Positions 13,801-24,167 of a DNA stretch of 64,000 nt are shown one piece after another (positions within the stretch are counted from its first letter, which is position 1; every line of letters starts with the position of its first letter). Position numbers and translations under genes: made by a program. The notes beneath the pieces were generated by a model. It saw only the letters and a program-made list of their open reading frames with translations, ran no database searches and was not told the origin of the DNA. Source of the DNA: Haberlea rhodopensis (taxonomy: Eukaryota; Streptophyta; Magnoliopsida; Lamiales; Gesneriaceae); assembly GCA_907163345.1 (NCBI GenBank), contig CAJQUN010000140.1, positions 1,488,001-1,552,000 on the forward strand, given 5' to 3'.

Positions 13801-15059
13801 CAAAGGGAATCGAGTTTACGCTCACAACTGGTAAACTGTTAATCTATGTTGTTACCTTTTTTCAATCATAAATATAGGTTAAATGTGCTGTGAGAGGTGA
13901 TCTTGGACCAGCATGTAACTCTGCTGGGATGATAGACCGCTTTGTGCTTGGACTTGACCATCTTTATACAAAACCTGTGTACAGGAATTTGAAGGTATCA
14001 TCGTTTAGAATGTTCCGTTCCTTTAATTTCGGTGTACCTGCTTTGCAATTGATCGATAGCTGAGCAAGCTAATTTTACGTAGGAATGCAATATATCCAGC
14101 CATGGTCAAGTTCCATTGACTTCACCCTCGTGGTGTCATGCACCTTTTGACCCTGAGGGCATTTTAAGGTAAGAAGTACTATATTCTTAGTCAACTCTAC
14201 CACCTGTGGCACCTGAGCTCACTTAAATGAAATGAATGTGTGTTTTTTTAATTTTCTTTTACTTTTGCTAACATGGTATCAATTGTTTGACCTTTTATTG
14301 TATAATTTCTTATGTGGATACTATATTCTTAAAGTTCACTTACAGCTGCCGTAGCTTGCATCATCGGACTCCATTATGGTCACACTTTGATACAGTTGCA
14401 GGTGATGTAGTAGGGTCAACTCGTCATGCTATGTTACTTCACATACAATTTATGTTAGATGCTACTTTCTTTTGTGAAACAAGATTGAGAATGAATGAGA
14501 AATATGTTGACTCTTAAATTTGCACTGTCTTCTATATAGCATCGAGTTACGGGCTATTTATTTGTTATGGATTGCATTTCAGCATCACAAAGAGCGGCTG
14601 TGGAATTGGTCGGTTTACTCAGTTTTATTAATGGTTCTGGGATTGTTACTTTCCATCTCAGGTTTGTTTTCTTGAATTTACTAGATTTTTTTTATAGTTT
14701 ACTTGAATTTACTAGATTTTAAGTCAACTTATTACTGGTCGTTAGCTCGTATGGACTTTAATTACATGTGTTCAATGTTCAAATCAGTTGCAGCAGATGG
14801 ATTCTGCTACATATGCAGAACTGAAAACTCTGAACCCTGCATGCCTAAGTGGGTTGGAACATGCACACGAAAAGATACTTCGAGCCCATTTATATTATGA
14901 GTAATTTTCCCATCGAGGCATTTATAGTGAGATGCTCAACGCTGATGCCATATGATTTTCACTAGTATGCATTTTGGCAGCAATTGGTCTCACTCTCACG
15001 CATGCACACAATCTCTCTCACTCATGTACACAATCTCTTTCACACACACACACACACAC

Positions 15060-15114
<55 letters not shown>

Positions 15115-16234
15115 TGTGATTGAACCTTTAAATTGTATCAACTTGCTGCTTTTTGCTAGGATAATAAATAAGAATCACGTCGGTGGTTTAAAGAAGCCTT
15201 ATGTTTTAGTTGTCATCTAGGCTTATGCTAATATTACTGACATGTGAACTTCACTATATTTTCGTTGTGTTTTGACACGAGCAAACAATGATTTTCTTCT
15301 TGGCCCTTAGGTACACCTTTAAACAAATCTTTGTACACAATCAGCTATTTGATGGTTACCTCAGCAACTGCTGGAATCACCTTTTGTATATTATATACCC
15401 TGGTAAGTTTAAAACGCGACATTTGTTTTTAGTTGAGTCTGAATGTCCTATTGTTACTAGCTGAGTGAATTATTTTGAAACTCATGAACTTAAACTGATG
15501 GCTCCATTACCACCGCCAAAACCACAAGTGAAAGAATCACAACATATGCAAATTTGGTCCCAGTATAAGTAAAACAATTATTGAACAACAATGTCATGTT
15601 AACATGCACATAGCTGGATCCCTTAATATTATCTCGAAAGGATGATGCTGGTCTCCTTGATCTGTTGGTTTGTCATGCTTGTTTACTGGATTATCCCGTA
15701 ACAGCTTCGATATATAGGGCACAGACTCAACAAGAAATGGCCTCACTGGGATCAAATTATGTTCATTATCTTGGTAAATACCAGTTCTAAAGAATGTTGT
15801 CAAAGAATTTGCTCCCATCCACTCCTTTTCACTGTCTTTGAGCTTGTTCAAGGTGCACACAAAGTGTCTTTATACACGTGCACTTGTGTTCTTCATTCAT
15901 TAAGGAGTAAAATTCCTAGAAAAATGATAACTTTCAGATCAAACAAGCGAGGTGGTTGATTTTGTCTTGTAGGTTGATGTTTATGGTTGGAGACGCTTGA
16001 CATTTGTGTTGGAATGGATGGGAAAACATTCTTTAACCATCTTTATCCTCATACCTTCAAACATAGTTGTGATAGCAGTTCAAGGGTTCTACTTTAAAGC
16101 TCCTGAAAATAACATAGTAAGTGTTGCAAATTTTTGGATTTTTTATCCTATTTTTGCATTCAACAATGTAAGATACCATATCTCTGTCTTTTGAACAGAT
16201 TCACTGGATCATAACACGGTTTGTGGATAAATAA
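7867..16234 (+). CDS. Heparan-alpha-glucosaminide N-acetyltransferase-like multipass membrane protein
   Basis: Thirteen exons give 430 residues: 7867-8013, 8563-8700, 9233-9314, 10298-10374, 12967-13067, 13184-13310, 13878-13994, 14083-14168, 14335-14401, 14583-14661, 15311-15402, 15973-16116, 16199-16234. All phases join, and the product matches the length and order of plant HGSNAT-like (DUF5009/DUF1624) proteins. Visible landmarks are SLDVFRGL (39-46), the block AHTPWNG-VHLADFVMPFF with His66 where the active-site histidine of human HGSNAT lies, KVKCAVRGDLGPACN, DRFVLGLDHLY, PSWCHAPFDPEGIL and LEWMGKHSLTIF. About ten hydrophobic helices are expected. The animal enzyme passes acetyl groups across the lysosomal membrane. 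The plant substrate is unknown, since plants lack heparan sulfate. Intron 6 appears to use a GC donor. Exon 9 uses the acceptor at 14334, not the nearer CAG, because only that keeps frame. Confidence 0.88.
8725..9085. repeat. MITE-like repeat in intron 2
   Basis: A GC-rich block of GGAACGG/CCGTTCC words flanks an AT-rich core. The ends read ATCATGGTTTG and, inverted, AGCATGGTTCG, which suggests short terminal inverted repeats. No clear target-site duplication was found, so the class is open (hAT-like is my guess). Confidence 0.45.
11100..12834 (-). mobile_element. hAT DNA transposon remnant in intron 4
   Basis: The ends are TCAGGGTGCTACCGGACC and, inverted, TCAGCTGCTTAACG. They are followed inward by GGTTCCGG/CCGGTTCC-rich subterminal DNA on both sides. 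The flanking 8-mers AAATTAAC (11092) and AAATTACC (12835) match at 7 of 8 positions, as expected for a hAT target duplication. Pieces of a hAT transposase lie inside on the minus strand. The 1.7-kb element sits inside intron 4 of the acetyltransferase-like gene, in antisense orientation. Confidence 0.7.
11424..12555 (-). pseudogene. hAT transposase fragments (RICESLEEPER/BED type)
   Basis: Minus-strand frame 12555-12172 carries the middle of a hAT transposase: the block FHIRCACQIINLGV followed by QTRWNSLYHMLYLML. Frame 11681-11424 carries the C-terminal dimerisation region: SSSVALESAFSTCGRIIEDH with a trailing LKDWF. The order on the minus strand is that of an intact protein, but the sequence between them is not open and the BED zinc finger is missing. 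It cannot make active transposase. Confidence 0.75.
15043..15110. repeat. (CA)n(GA)n compound microsatellite in intron 10
   Basis: A short CA run passes directly into about 23 GA units. It lies in intron 10 of the acetyltransferase-like gene. Confidence 0.95.
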
Positions 16235-17385
16235 AACAACATATGAGGGTTCCTCAACACCATATATCTTAACTTGAGACTATTATATCAATTCGTTCAT
16301 TTGTCTTATACAATACACTCTTTTTTTTTTTTTTTTTTTCCGATGAGTTTGTAATTCCAAATTTGAAATGCCTACATTACTTTTTTCATTTGCGAATAAT
16401 TATCGGTATTGAAGAATTTGATCTTTAACATACCAATATCGGACAAATCACATTGCAAATTTGGTTAAGAAACGAATCAACATTCCGTATTGCTGCTGCA
16501 GCTCATGGAAAGTGATATTTTGATGACAAATAAATGGGATTATCCCATCTGAATGATTCCTTCATTGAAAAACTTTACTACCCACCTCATCAATTATTCC
16601 TTCATGGTAGAATCCGAAAATATTACAATGGATAAATTTCATTCTCTCTTTCTTGTCTCTCAGACGGAGGATGGATTTATTTGAATGTCATTTAATCATA
16701 ACAAGTGGCATTTGTGGATTATGAAAAGTACGTATTCACGAGCATTGAGATCTTTCCATTAATTGCGGCAGATGCCATTCAATTATTTTATTTGTTTATT
16801 AATATGATGATATGTTCAAATTTCATTTACATTTATTTGTTTATAATATGATTTTTCAAATTTCATTTACATTTATGACATTTCTTTAGTTTATATTTTT
16901 AAATAATCCAATGATGTGATGGATAAATCATATATAATATCTTTAAGACGTGGGATTTGAATAATTGAACGACAAGGAAGGAAAGCGGTCCCTTATATAT
17001 ATCTATATATATATATATATATATGCAAACAGCTAGCTGTTCCCATCTTCACTCTCATTCCCCCAACCACATTTATTTGTGCTTAATTAATAATGAGAAT
17101 TTGCTAGATTTCTTAGGAACAAAAATTTGGGAATATTTGATTTTTTGTAATAATTATTTTAAAGATAAAGTTATATAAAATTGCAAATAATATAAATACT
17201 ATTGACATGCACGGCTAGTTATTTTTCATTATAATTGTCGTTTATGAGTTGGGGAATAAAGATAAGGATAAAGCCTATGCGACATTATTTATTCATTCAC
17301 GTTTTATTTTATTTTTTAAACAATTTTTATATTATTATTATTAATAATAATAGAATAAATAAATATACAAGGATAAATAAGAGAC
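16235..17385. other. Intergenic, AT-rich
   Basis: This is downstream DNA of the acetyltransferase-like gene. It holds a T-run (about 16319-16339) and a short TA repeat near 17000-17024. No gene or clear element is visible. Confidence 0.6.
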
Positions 17386-17395
17386 GAGCATCTCA

Positions 17396-17588
17396 GGGTT
17401 TTTTAATTATTTGATCCAAAAAAAATTTATTTAATAAAATAACTTAAATTTTTTCTTTATCAAAATTACCGAAGTCGTCATCTCGACTTCAATATAAAAT
17501 AATTTTTTTCGAAGTCGCCATCTGAGATGACGACTTCAATATAATTTTTTATTTTTAATATGGAAGTCGTAATCTGAGATGACGACTT

Positions 17589-17646
<58 letters not shown>

Positions 17647-17972
17647 GATATATCAATTGTCGTCTTCCATATATGACAGCTTCTATATATGTTAAGTAAT
17701 TACATTAATTATGTAAGGTTAAATAAAATATATGTTTACTATAAGTGTATTTTTATATAATAAGACATAAAAAATTTTTACGGAGTATTAGATAATTTTT
17801 TCACTTTCTTATTTTCTTTTTTTCTTTTTGGGATGCAATTTATTTGTCTACTTATTCAATATTATACAAAGATTTTAAAAAAATACACATCTTCGATCTT
17901 TTTTGATAAATAAAAAAAATTGATTATTTTATTAAATATATTTTTTTTTCAGGTCAAATAATTAAAAAGCCC
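17396..17972. mobile_element. Non-autonomous Mutator-type MITE
   Basis: The element starts GGGTTTTTTAATTATTTGA and ends, inverted, GGGCTTTTTAATTATTTGA. The inverted repeats remain alignable for about 47 bp. The 10-bp target duplication GAGCATCTCA (17386-17395 and 17973-17982) is exact. Inside are repeated palindromic words of the form GAAGTCGTCATCT / AGATGACGACTTC (17470-17592) and an AT run (about 17590-17642). There is no coding potential. Long AT-rich ends, a 9-10 bp duplication and subterminal palindromes place it with MULEs, and it shares the GGG...CCC ends of the MULE at 21293-26860. Confidence 0.75.
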
Positions 17973-17982
17973 GAGCATCTCA

Positions 17983-20900
17983 TCTCTCTCACCTATAATT
18001 CTACCTGAAAAACAATAATAGTCTGTGGGCACATAAGCTTTGAATTTTAGGAATTAGTTATTAATTTAGAATGTTGGTCTTCTCATATATTAATACCGAT
18101 AAAAAAAAAAACCCAACTTATTTTAATTATTTTTATTTCGTTTATAGAAACAACTGCTACGTGTTTTTATAATAAAAAAAAATGAATTTTAAAAATATGA
18201 GACAAAAATGAAACGAAGTTTATTTATTACCTGAAATTTAATATTTATTGAATAATAATTACAAAATACATATCATCAGTCGTCAAGGCAGATATTTTGG
18301 TTCTGAGCTTTGAAAATTTTCACCATCACGTGAATGTTGTAGTAAGTAAATATGGTCGGTCCCCACCAACCACATGGGGGTAGATGAATTAATTATGTGG
18401 GTGGTCTAATAAATAAAACTAATTTTCGGTGAATAAAATCATACAAGACAATATACTGTTAAGAATGTTTATTTGTATTTCAAATATATTTTTGATTTCT
18501 GATATTGCTTCTCTATTAAAACATAAAAACAGATAACAAACAGAAGTAGATAATCAAGTCATGATATGCTTCTTGTTGATTTAAATTGAGCGGGTGACAA
18601 TTTTTGACCATTTAAGTAATCAAACACTCAATGTTTTTTTTTGTTTAAAATCAACTTTAAACAAAAACAACAACATAGATCTTCGTTAAATAAAAATAGT
18701 TATATTTACATATATTGAAAGACACAAACAACCTCAACGGTCAATTTGATAAATAGCACATATGACATATACGTATGAATAAAGAAAGAATCAAATTCTA
18801 CCTTAAATTGATTAGGCGAGGAAATAAATGTGGGAAGAAAATGACAAATATGTGAAGAGGAAAGAAAGAAAAAATTGGCTAAGGATTATTTCCAGAAGAT
18901 GTATCCAGACGAATCCACGTATTCAAAAGCCAAAATAAAAGAGGGGAAGTGTGTTTTTGAAAAAGAAAAACGACAAATGTTGCACAGGAAAAATAAATGT
19001 TACCGCTGGGACAGCTATATGTGGGCTTTGAGATGGTCTTGTCTTAGTAGGCCCACAGAACAGATGATTAGGCCTCACATGCCAAAACAGTCTTATTGGT
19101 CTAACCTCATCCACATTTGATATATGGGATCGTACATTTTTAATTATTATATAAATATATTGTTTCATATAAACATATTAATGTTTGCAATAAAAAGAAA
19201 CATATAATTATATATATACACACCTACAATACGTACACGGACACGACGACATGGCTTTTCAAAATTTTAGTATACAACACGTCTATATTTTTTATATATT
19301 ATATATGTATTATGTTACAAAATACTAAAATTTACATTTTTAAAATTCTAAAATCATGTAAAGCAATAAAATATTCTTACCAAATTCAAGAAGCAAATAA
19401 ATAAATGCATGTCACTGGAATCATTATAATATTATGCATACTAACTCCAAATATATATTACTTCAATTAACATAAAGTTTAACAAACGCGTCCAAATAAA
19501 AGATAACACCAAAATATATTCTTACCAAATTGAAAGCGCATATAAATAAATGAATGTCACTGAAGTCGTCAGGGTATCATTCATACTAACACCAAATGTA
19601 TAACTTCAATTAACATAAAATTTAATTAACAAATCCAAATTTTATTTTTGCCATACACATCGATCACACTAAATTTTAAGTTATATATATGTAGTCTTCA
19701 TCTCTCAGTTTTATTGTTGTTACATAATTTTTTTATTATTAATCATAGATTTATCTATAAATAAGTGATTTGATATGACATGTATAGTGATAAATAAATA
19801 TATATAGTTTAACTGATTAAAATTTGAGTTGAGATTACAATTAATCTAAATTATATATCCTTGGGACAGGACTTAATGTGAACAATAATTAATATTGAAA
19901 TGGAGTTTGTTTATTAAACAATCAAATCCTCTTGTGATAATGCAAAAATGATGTCACCAACATCTAATAAATCAATACAATTCCATTTTAATGTTTTCAA
20001 ACCAAAAAAAAAAAAAAAAGTACCAACGAAGCATAGTTTTTTTCCAGTATACATATTATTATTATTATTATTTTACATTTCTTAAAACCTGTCCAAAATA
20101 AGCATTGGAGTAAAATGTATTTATATTATAATAATATATTGGTTATGTGCTAACCTCGTGGTCGAGCCAAATATAGTTATATTATTATAATTTTTAATTA
20201 TATAATATAGAATATAATATATTTAGTATTATACAAATTTGATTAATTTCTCAATTTGATTTTACATAATTGTAATGAAAAAAATCAATTTCTCGTGTCT
20301 TGCCGTGTCCACGACGTATCCGACTTATATCAGAATTTTCTTAAAAACTTAAATGTCTTACACGCCTTCTGACATCAAGTCGCACCCCTCTCCTGTGTTT
20401 GTGTCCGCTGAATGTTCGACATTGCTACTTTAACCAAGATATTTTCGATTATAATAAGATTTTAAATTGACTTGTTATATTATCTTTAGGATTTTTATAT
20501 CATAATTTCATATGATAATATAATAATATGCTTTCTTTCGTTTATACCCAGTTATTTTAAATTGAATTGTTATAATTTTATATATATATATATATATAAA
20601 TAAGTTCAACTTTTAATCTGAAAGACATTTGGTTTTTTTTTTGCAAGAAACAAATTATCCTAAGGAATAACAAATATCGGTGATGCAATGCAACTCTTAC
20701 AGATAATAATATTTATTAGCCTCCTCAACTTGAATTAAATTATTTATAAACTCATATTATGTCATTTTATTATATAAAATATCTAGATTTAATGTAAATA
20801 ATATATCATTTTACATTACTCACATTAAAAAAAATAATTCTAGTTAAAAAAATTATGCAAAATTTAAATTTATTTTAATTTAAAACATTATCTTAAATCA

Positions 20901-21282
20901 TAAACCTAATATATAAAAAATATATATATAATCTAAAATATAACACAATTCTTAAAAATTATAAACCAAATTTCTTTGCTAAAAAAAAACCTCGAATGTA
21001 TATTTTTTCGATTGCCAAAATTTTTTTTCAAACAAATTAGTTTTTTGAAAAAGATTTTTATAATTTTTTTGTTTAAAAAACTAAATTCGCATTTAAAGAA
21101 AAAAAAAATGACTAAGAAGAAACGAAATAAACACAATGTCACTGCGTGTTTTTGTAAAAAACGCACACACGTCATGCTTTTTTAGTAACGCATATACGTG
21201 CGTTCAACCATAAAAAATTTAAAAAATATATAACAATATTTTTGATTTTTTTTAATTGATATTATTATTTTTTAAATTAGCC
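17983..21282. other. Intergenic, very AT-rich
   Basis: No gene is supportable. The stretch holds a tandem duplication (19368-19640). It also has two blocks rich in ACACGGACACGAC-like words in opposite orientation (around 19230-19260 and 20297-20430), which may be the ends of an old MITE related to the one at 60368. A TA repeat lies near 20580. Confidence 0.5.
19368..19640. repeat. Tandem duplication of about 140 bp
   Basis: Two adjacent imperfect copies share ATTCTTACCAAATT, AAATAAATG.ATGTCACTG, ATACTAAC.CCAAAT and ACTTCAATTAACATAAA in the same order. Confidence 0.8.
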
Positions 21283-21292
21283 CTGATGTCTC

Positions 21293-21395
21293 GGGTTATT
21301 TAATTAAATAACCTATATTTAATAAACAATTATAAAAATAACCTGAAAAATTAACAAATTTAAAAAGTAACATTAGCCGCCAACTGAGTTGGCGA
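21293..21395 (+). repeat. MULE left terminal inverted repeat
   Basis: This pairs with 26757-26860. The outer 20 bp are identical and the rest is diverged, with conserved islands AACAAATTTAAAAA and TTAGCCGCCAACT. Confidence 0.85.
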
Positions 21396-21521
21396 GTCCA
21401 ATATGTGACGCCAACTCAGTTGGCGTGACCATATAAAATATTGGTCACGCCGAATAATAGTCACGCCAACTCAGTTGGCGTGACCGTTGTTTTTATACGG
21501 GCACGCCAATTGGGTTGGCGT

Positions 21522-21977
21522 TAGGGGTGCTTATCGGACCGGGTCGATCCGGACCCGGTCTGAAACCGGACCGGTTAGTTCGGTCCGAAATCGGAACCGG
21601 ACTAACCGGTCCGGATCGGTTCTATCGTTCCGGAATCGGTATCTTACCGGTTCTGGATTAAACGGATCCGGTTCCGGGTTGAACCGGAACCGAATCCGTT
21701 AATTTTTAAAAAATTAATTTTTAAATATAGATAAATATATTTGATGTTAGTTTACAAACACAAAGGCCCATTAGCTCAATTGGTTAGAGTTGTAGAGTAG
21801 AATGTGATGGTTGCATGTTCGAATCCTCCACACAACAAGTTATACCTTAATTTTTCGAAAAAAAAAATTAAAATTCTAAAATACAGGTTCCGGGTCGGAC
21901 CGGTTCCATCCTTAACGGACCCGGAACCGGCCAGTTCCGATCCGGACCGGACCGGGTCAAGCCAATAAGCACCCGTA
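21522..21977. mobile_element. Nested hAT MITE in the MULE left end
   Basis: The ends TAGGGGTGCTTAT and, inverted, TACGGGTGCTTAT are followed by GGACCGGGTC-type GC-rich subterminal sequence on both sides. The 8-bp flanks GTTGGCGT (21514-21521) and GTAGGCGT (21978-21985) differ at one base. It landed in one of the MULE's GTTGGCG palindrome arms. The inner sequence is AT-rich with a tRNA-like block (21765-21837). There is no coding capacity. Confidence 0.8.
21765..21837 (+). pseudogene. tRNA-Ile-like pseudogene or SINE head
   Basis: The 5' part GGCCCATTAGCTCAATTGGT is nearly the start of plant tRNA-Ile, including the acceptor strand and A box. The B box reads TGTTCGAATCC at the right distance. 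The anticodon arm and 3' acceptor strand (CCACACAAC instead of a partner to GGCCCAT) are decayed, so it is not a working tRNA. An A-rich stretch follows. It is either a captured tRNA fragment or the head of a SINE inside the hAT MITE. Confidence 0.55.
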
Positions 21978-22034
21978 GTAGGCGTGACATTATTATAATA
22001 GTTCCGCCAACTCAGTTGGCGGAACTATTTGTGC

Positions 22035-22042
22035 TATAAATA
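22035..22042 (+). promoter_or_regulatory. TATA box of the MULE transposase gene
   Basis: TATAAATA lies about 150 bp upstream of the transposase reading frame and immediately inside the last left palindrome. Confidence 0.55.
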
Positions 22043-22194
22043 AAGGCCTCCGCCTCTCATTTCTCCCACACAGAATACTCGAGTTTCTTTTAATATTTAT
22101 GTTATATAATAAAATTCTGATTATGCTCTGTAGTTGCAGCTTTAGCTGATCTTCTACTAATAAAATCTTTTATGTCTATTCAAGTTTTATTTTA

Positions 22195-24162
22195 TTGGGG
22201 GGTAATATTATACAAGATTCTGAGTCCGTCCGATATGATCGTGGTCCATCAAGAGGTACAACGATACGTCGTACAATTAATTTTCTACAATTATTAGATA
22301 AAGTATATGATATCACTAGGTTCGATCGCAACCAGTTTCTTTTGAAATTATATACTAGGCATATGTTCAAAGATTTTTCGGGGTTACGTCAGACTATTTT
22401 ACCCATAGATGATGATTACAATTTAGCATGGCTACTTGATTCAGAACAGGGTCATAGTTGCTTGGAATTTTATATACAAGCAGAACCAAGGAATTATGAT
22501 TATATTCCAGAAATGCCAATGAGTGGCAGTTTTTCAGAAGGATTGACGACATATGTTATTCAAGAGACGTCTGTTGCTCGACATCAAGCTGAGGGTTCAT
22601 ATAGTGGTAGAGACCGAGATGATCATCCAGTAGATGTTGATAATGTTGCCGATGAGCCACGAGGACAGTTTTGCTGATTTTGGTGATCAAATTAATTCTG
22701 AACCAGAGGGGATTCCATCTGATGATGAGACTGATGCTGATGATGATGAAGTTGATATTGGTGTGATGGCAGAAGCAGTTGAAAACCAAGAGGAGGGGGC
22801 ACCAATGAGACGAGAAGTGTCAGTTACAACCATGACAAATGATCATACTCTTTATCCAACAATCCCATTCTTTTCCATGACACATCCAGAAGTTTTTGGA
22901 GATTCGATTGACAATCCAACAGGCCGTTGGAGGAGTTTCTATGATTACTCCAAAGGTGAAATCCATCGCAACATGGTCTTCAAAGATAAATTTCATCTGC
23001 AGGCAGCTGTGAAGGATTATTCAGTACGTGTTGCAAAACGTGGGTACCACGTTGTTAAGAGTATAAAAATATTGTGGAAAGTAATATGCAAACACAGTAC
23101 AGAGGATATACCTTGCAGATGGTACCTGCGTGCATGTTTGGATAAAAAAGTTGGGTTATTCAAAATAACCAAATATGGTGGTCCTCACACTTGTCTGCTG
23201 AGTGAGTTGTCGCTTGATCATTCGAACTTGGATAAGAATATGATTGCTAGCTTGTTATTGGGAATCGTTCGTCGTGATCCAGCTTATGAAATCAAGTATG
23301 TGATTCAAAAAGTGAAAGATAAGTATGGATTTGAAATATCATATGCAAAAGGCTGGCATAGTTTGAAACGTGCAGTACGGAACGTGTATGGAACCTGGGA
23401 GAGCTCGGTCAATAAATTACCTGTCTATATGGGAGCTTTGCAAAAATGGAATCCAGGCACAGTCGTGGAGTGGGATCATCTTGATAATGCAAGACCAACA
23501 GAAAAAACTTTGAGTTATGTTTTCTGGGCCTTCCAACCGTATATAGATGGTTTCCGGCACTGTCGTCAAGTTATTACAATGGATGGCACGCATCTGTATA
23601 TAAAATATCAGCATAAGATGTTGATTGATGTCTCCATGGACGCGAATAATCAAGTGTTACCGCTGGCATTTTCAATTGTCGATGAAGAGAACTTTTTGTC
23701 ATGGAAATGGTTCTTGGAGATGGTTAGCAAACACATTATTGGAGAATCTGGCGGCGTGTGTTTGATTTCTGATCGACATCCGGGCCTTATTGCAGCAGCC
23801 GAATGTATCCCCGACTTCAAACCCCCCGTGGAGTGCATCGATTTTGTTTGAGACATCTTTGCTCAAACTTTAATAGTCGTTTCAAAAACGTGCACTTAAA
23901 AGACTTGTGTTGGAAAGCTGGATCAGAAAATCAGCTGATAAAATTTGAGCGTACGATGGAAGAGATCAAAACCATTGAACCAAGGGCTTTTGATTATCTG
24001 AATCGGATTGATAAGTCTCAGTGGACACTTGCTCATGATGAAGGATGTCGTTGTGGTATCCTAACAACAAATATGTCGGAGTGCATAAATGGAGTAATGA
24101 AAGGTGCACGTCGCCTTCCAATCACTGCCATTGTACAATTAACATGGGTTGATGAGGCGTGA
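22195..24162 (+). pseudogene. MULE transposase (MuDR/mudrA type), frameshifted and C-truncated
   Basis: Three overlapping frames make one protein: 22195-22677 (N-terminal region), 22634-23851 (acidic linker, MuDR-type DNA-binding region, then the MULE domain) and 23803-24162. The middle frame has the VFKDKFHLQAAVKDYSV motif of the MuDR domain. It also has the catalytic block TMDGTHLYIKYQ and, after AFSIVDEENFLSWKWFL, LISDRHPGL, which hold the first two Asp of the DDE triad. The third frame continues with HRFCLRHLCSNF and MSECINGVMK. Frameshifts lie near 22650 and 23820. The CCHC/SWIM zinc finger that normally follows is missing, because the gene stops where the opposing PMD gene begins. Confidence 0.8.
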
Positions 24163-24167
24163 AATGC

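Larger units (their letters stand above)
21378..22026. repeat. Left array of CGCCAACTCAGTTGGCG palindromes
   Basis: Copies lie at 21378-21394, 21408-21426, 21461-21483, 21502-21521 (degenerate) and 22000-22026. The core GCCAACTCAGTTGGC is a near-perfect palindrome, and several copies extend outward as TCACGCC...GGCGTGA. The array is split by the nested hAT MITE. Confidence 0.9.

Noticed and set aside
14984..15220. Open frame rich in His-Thr and Glu-Arg
   Set aside because: It is the (CA)n(GA)n microsatellite in an intron.
20933..21185. Overlapping Phe/Lys-rich frames on both strands
   Set aside because: They are AT-rich low-complexity DNA without domain support.
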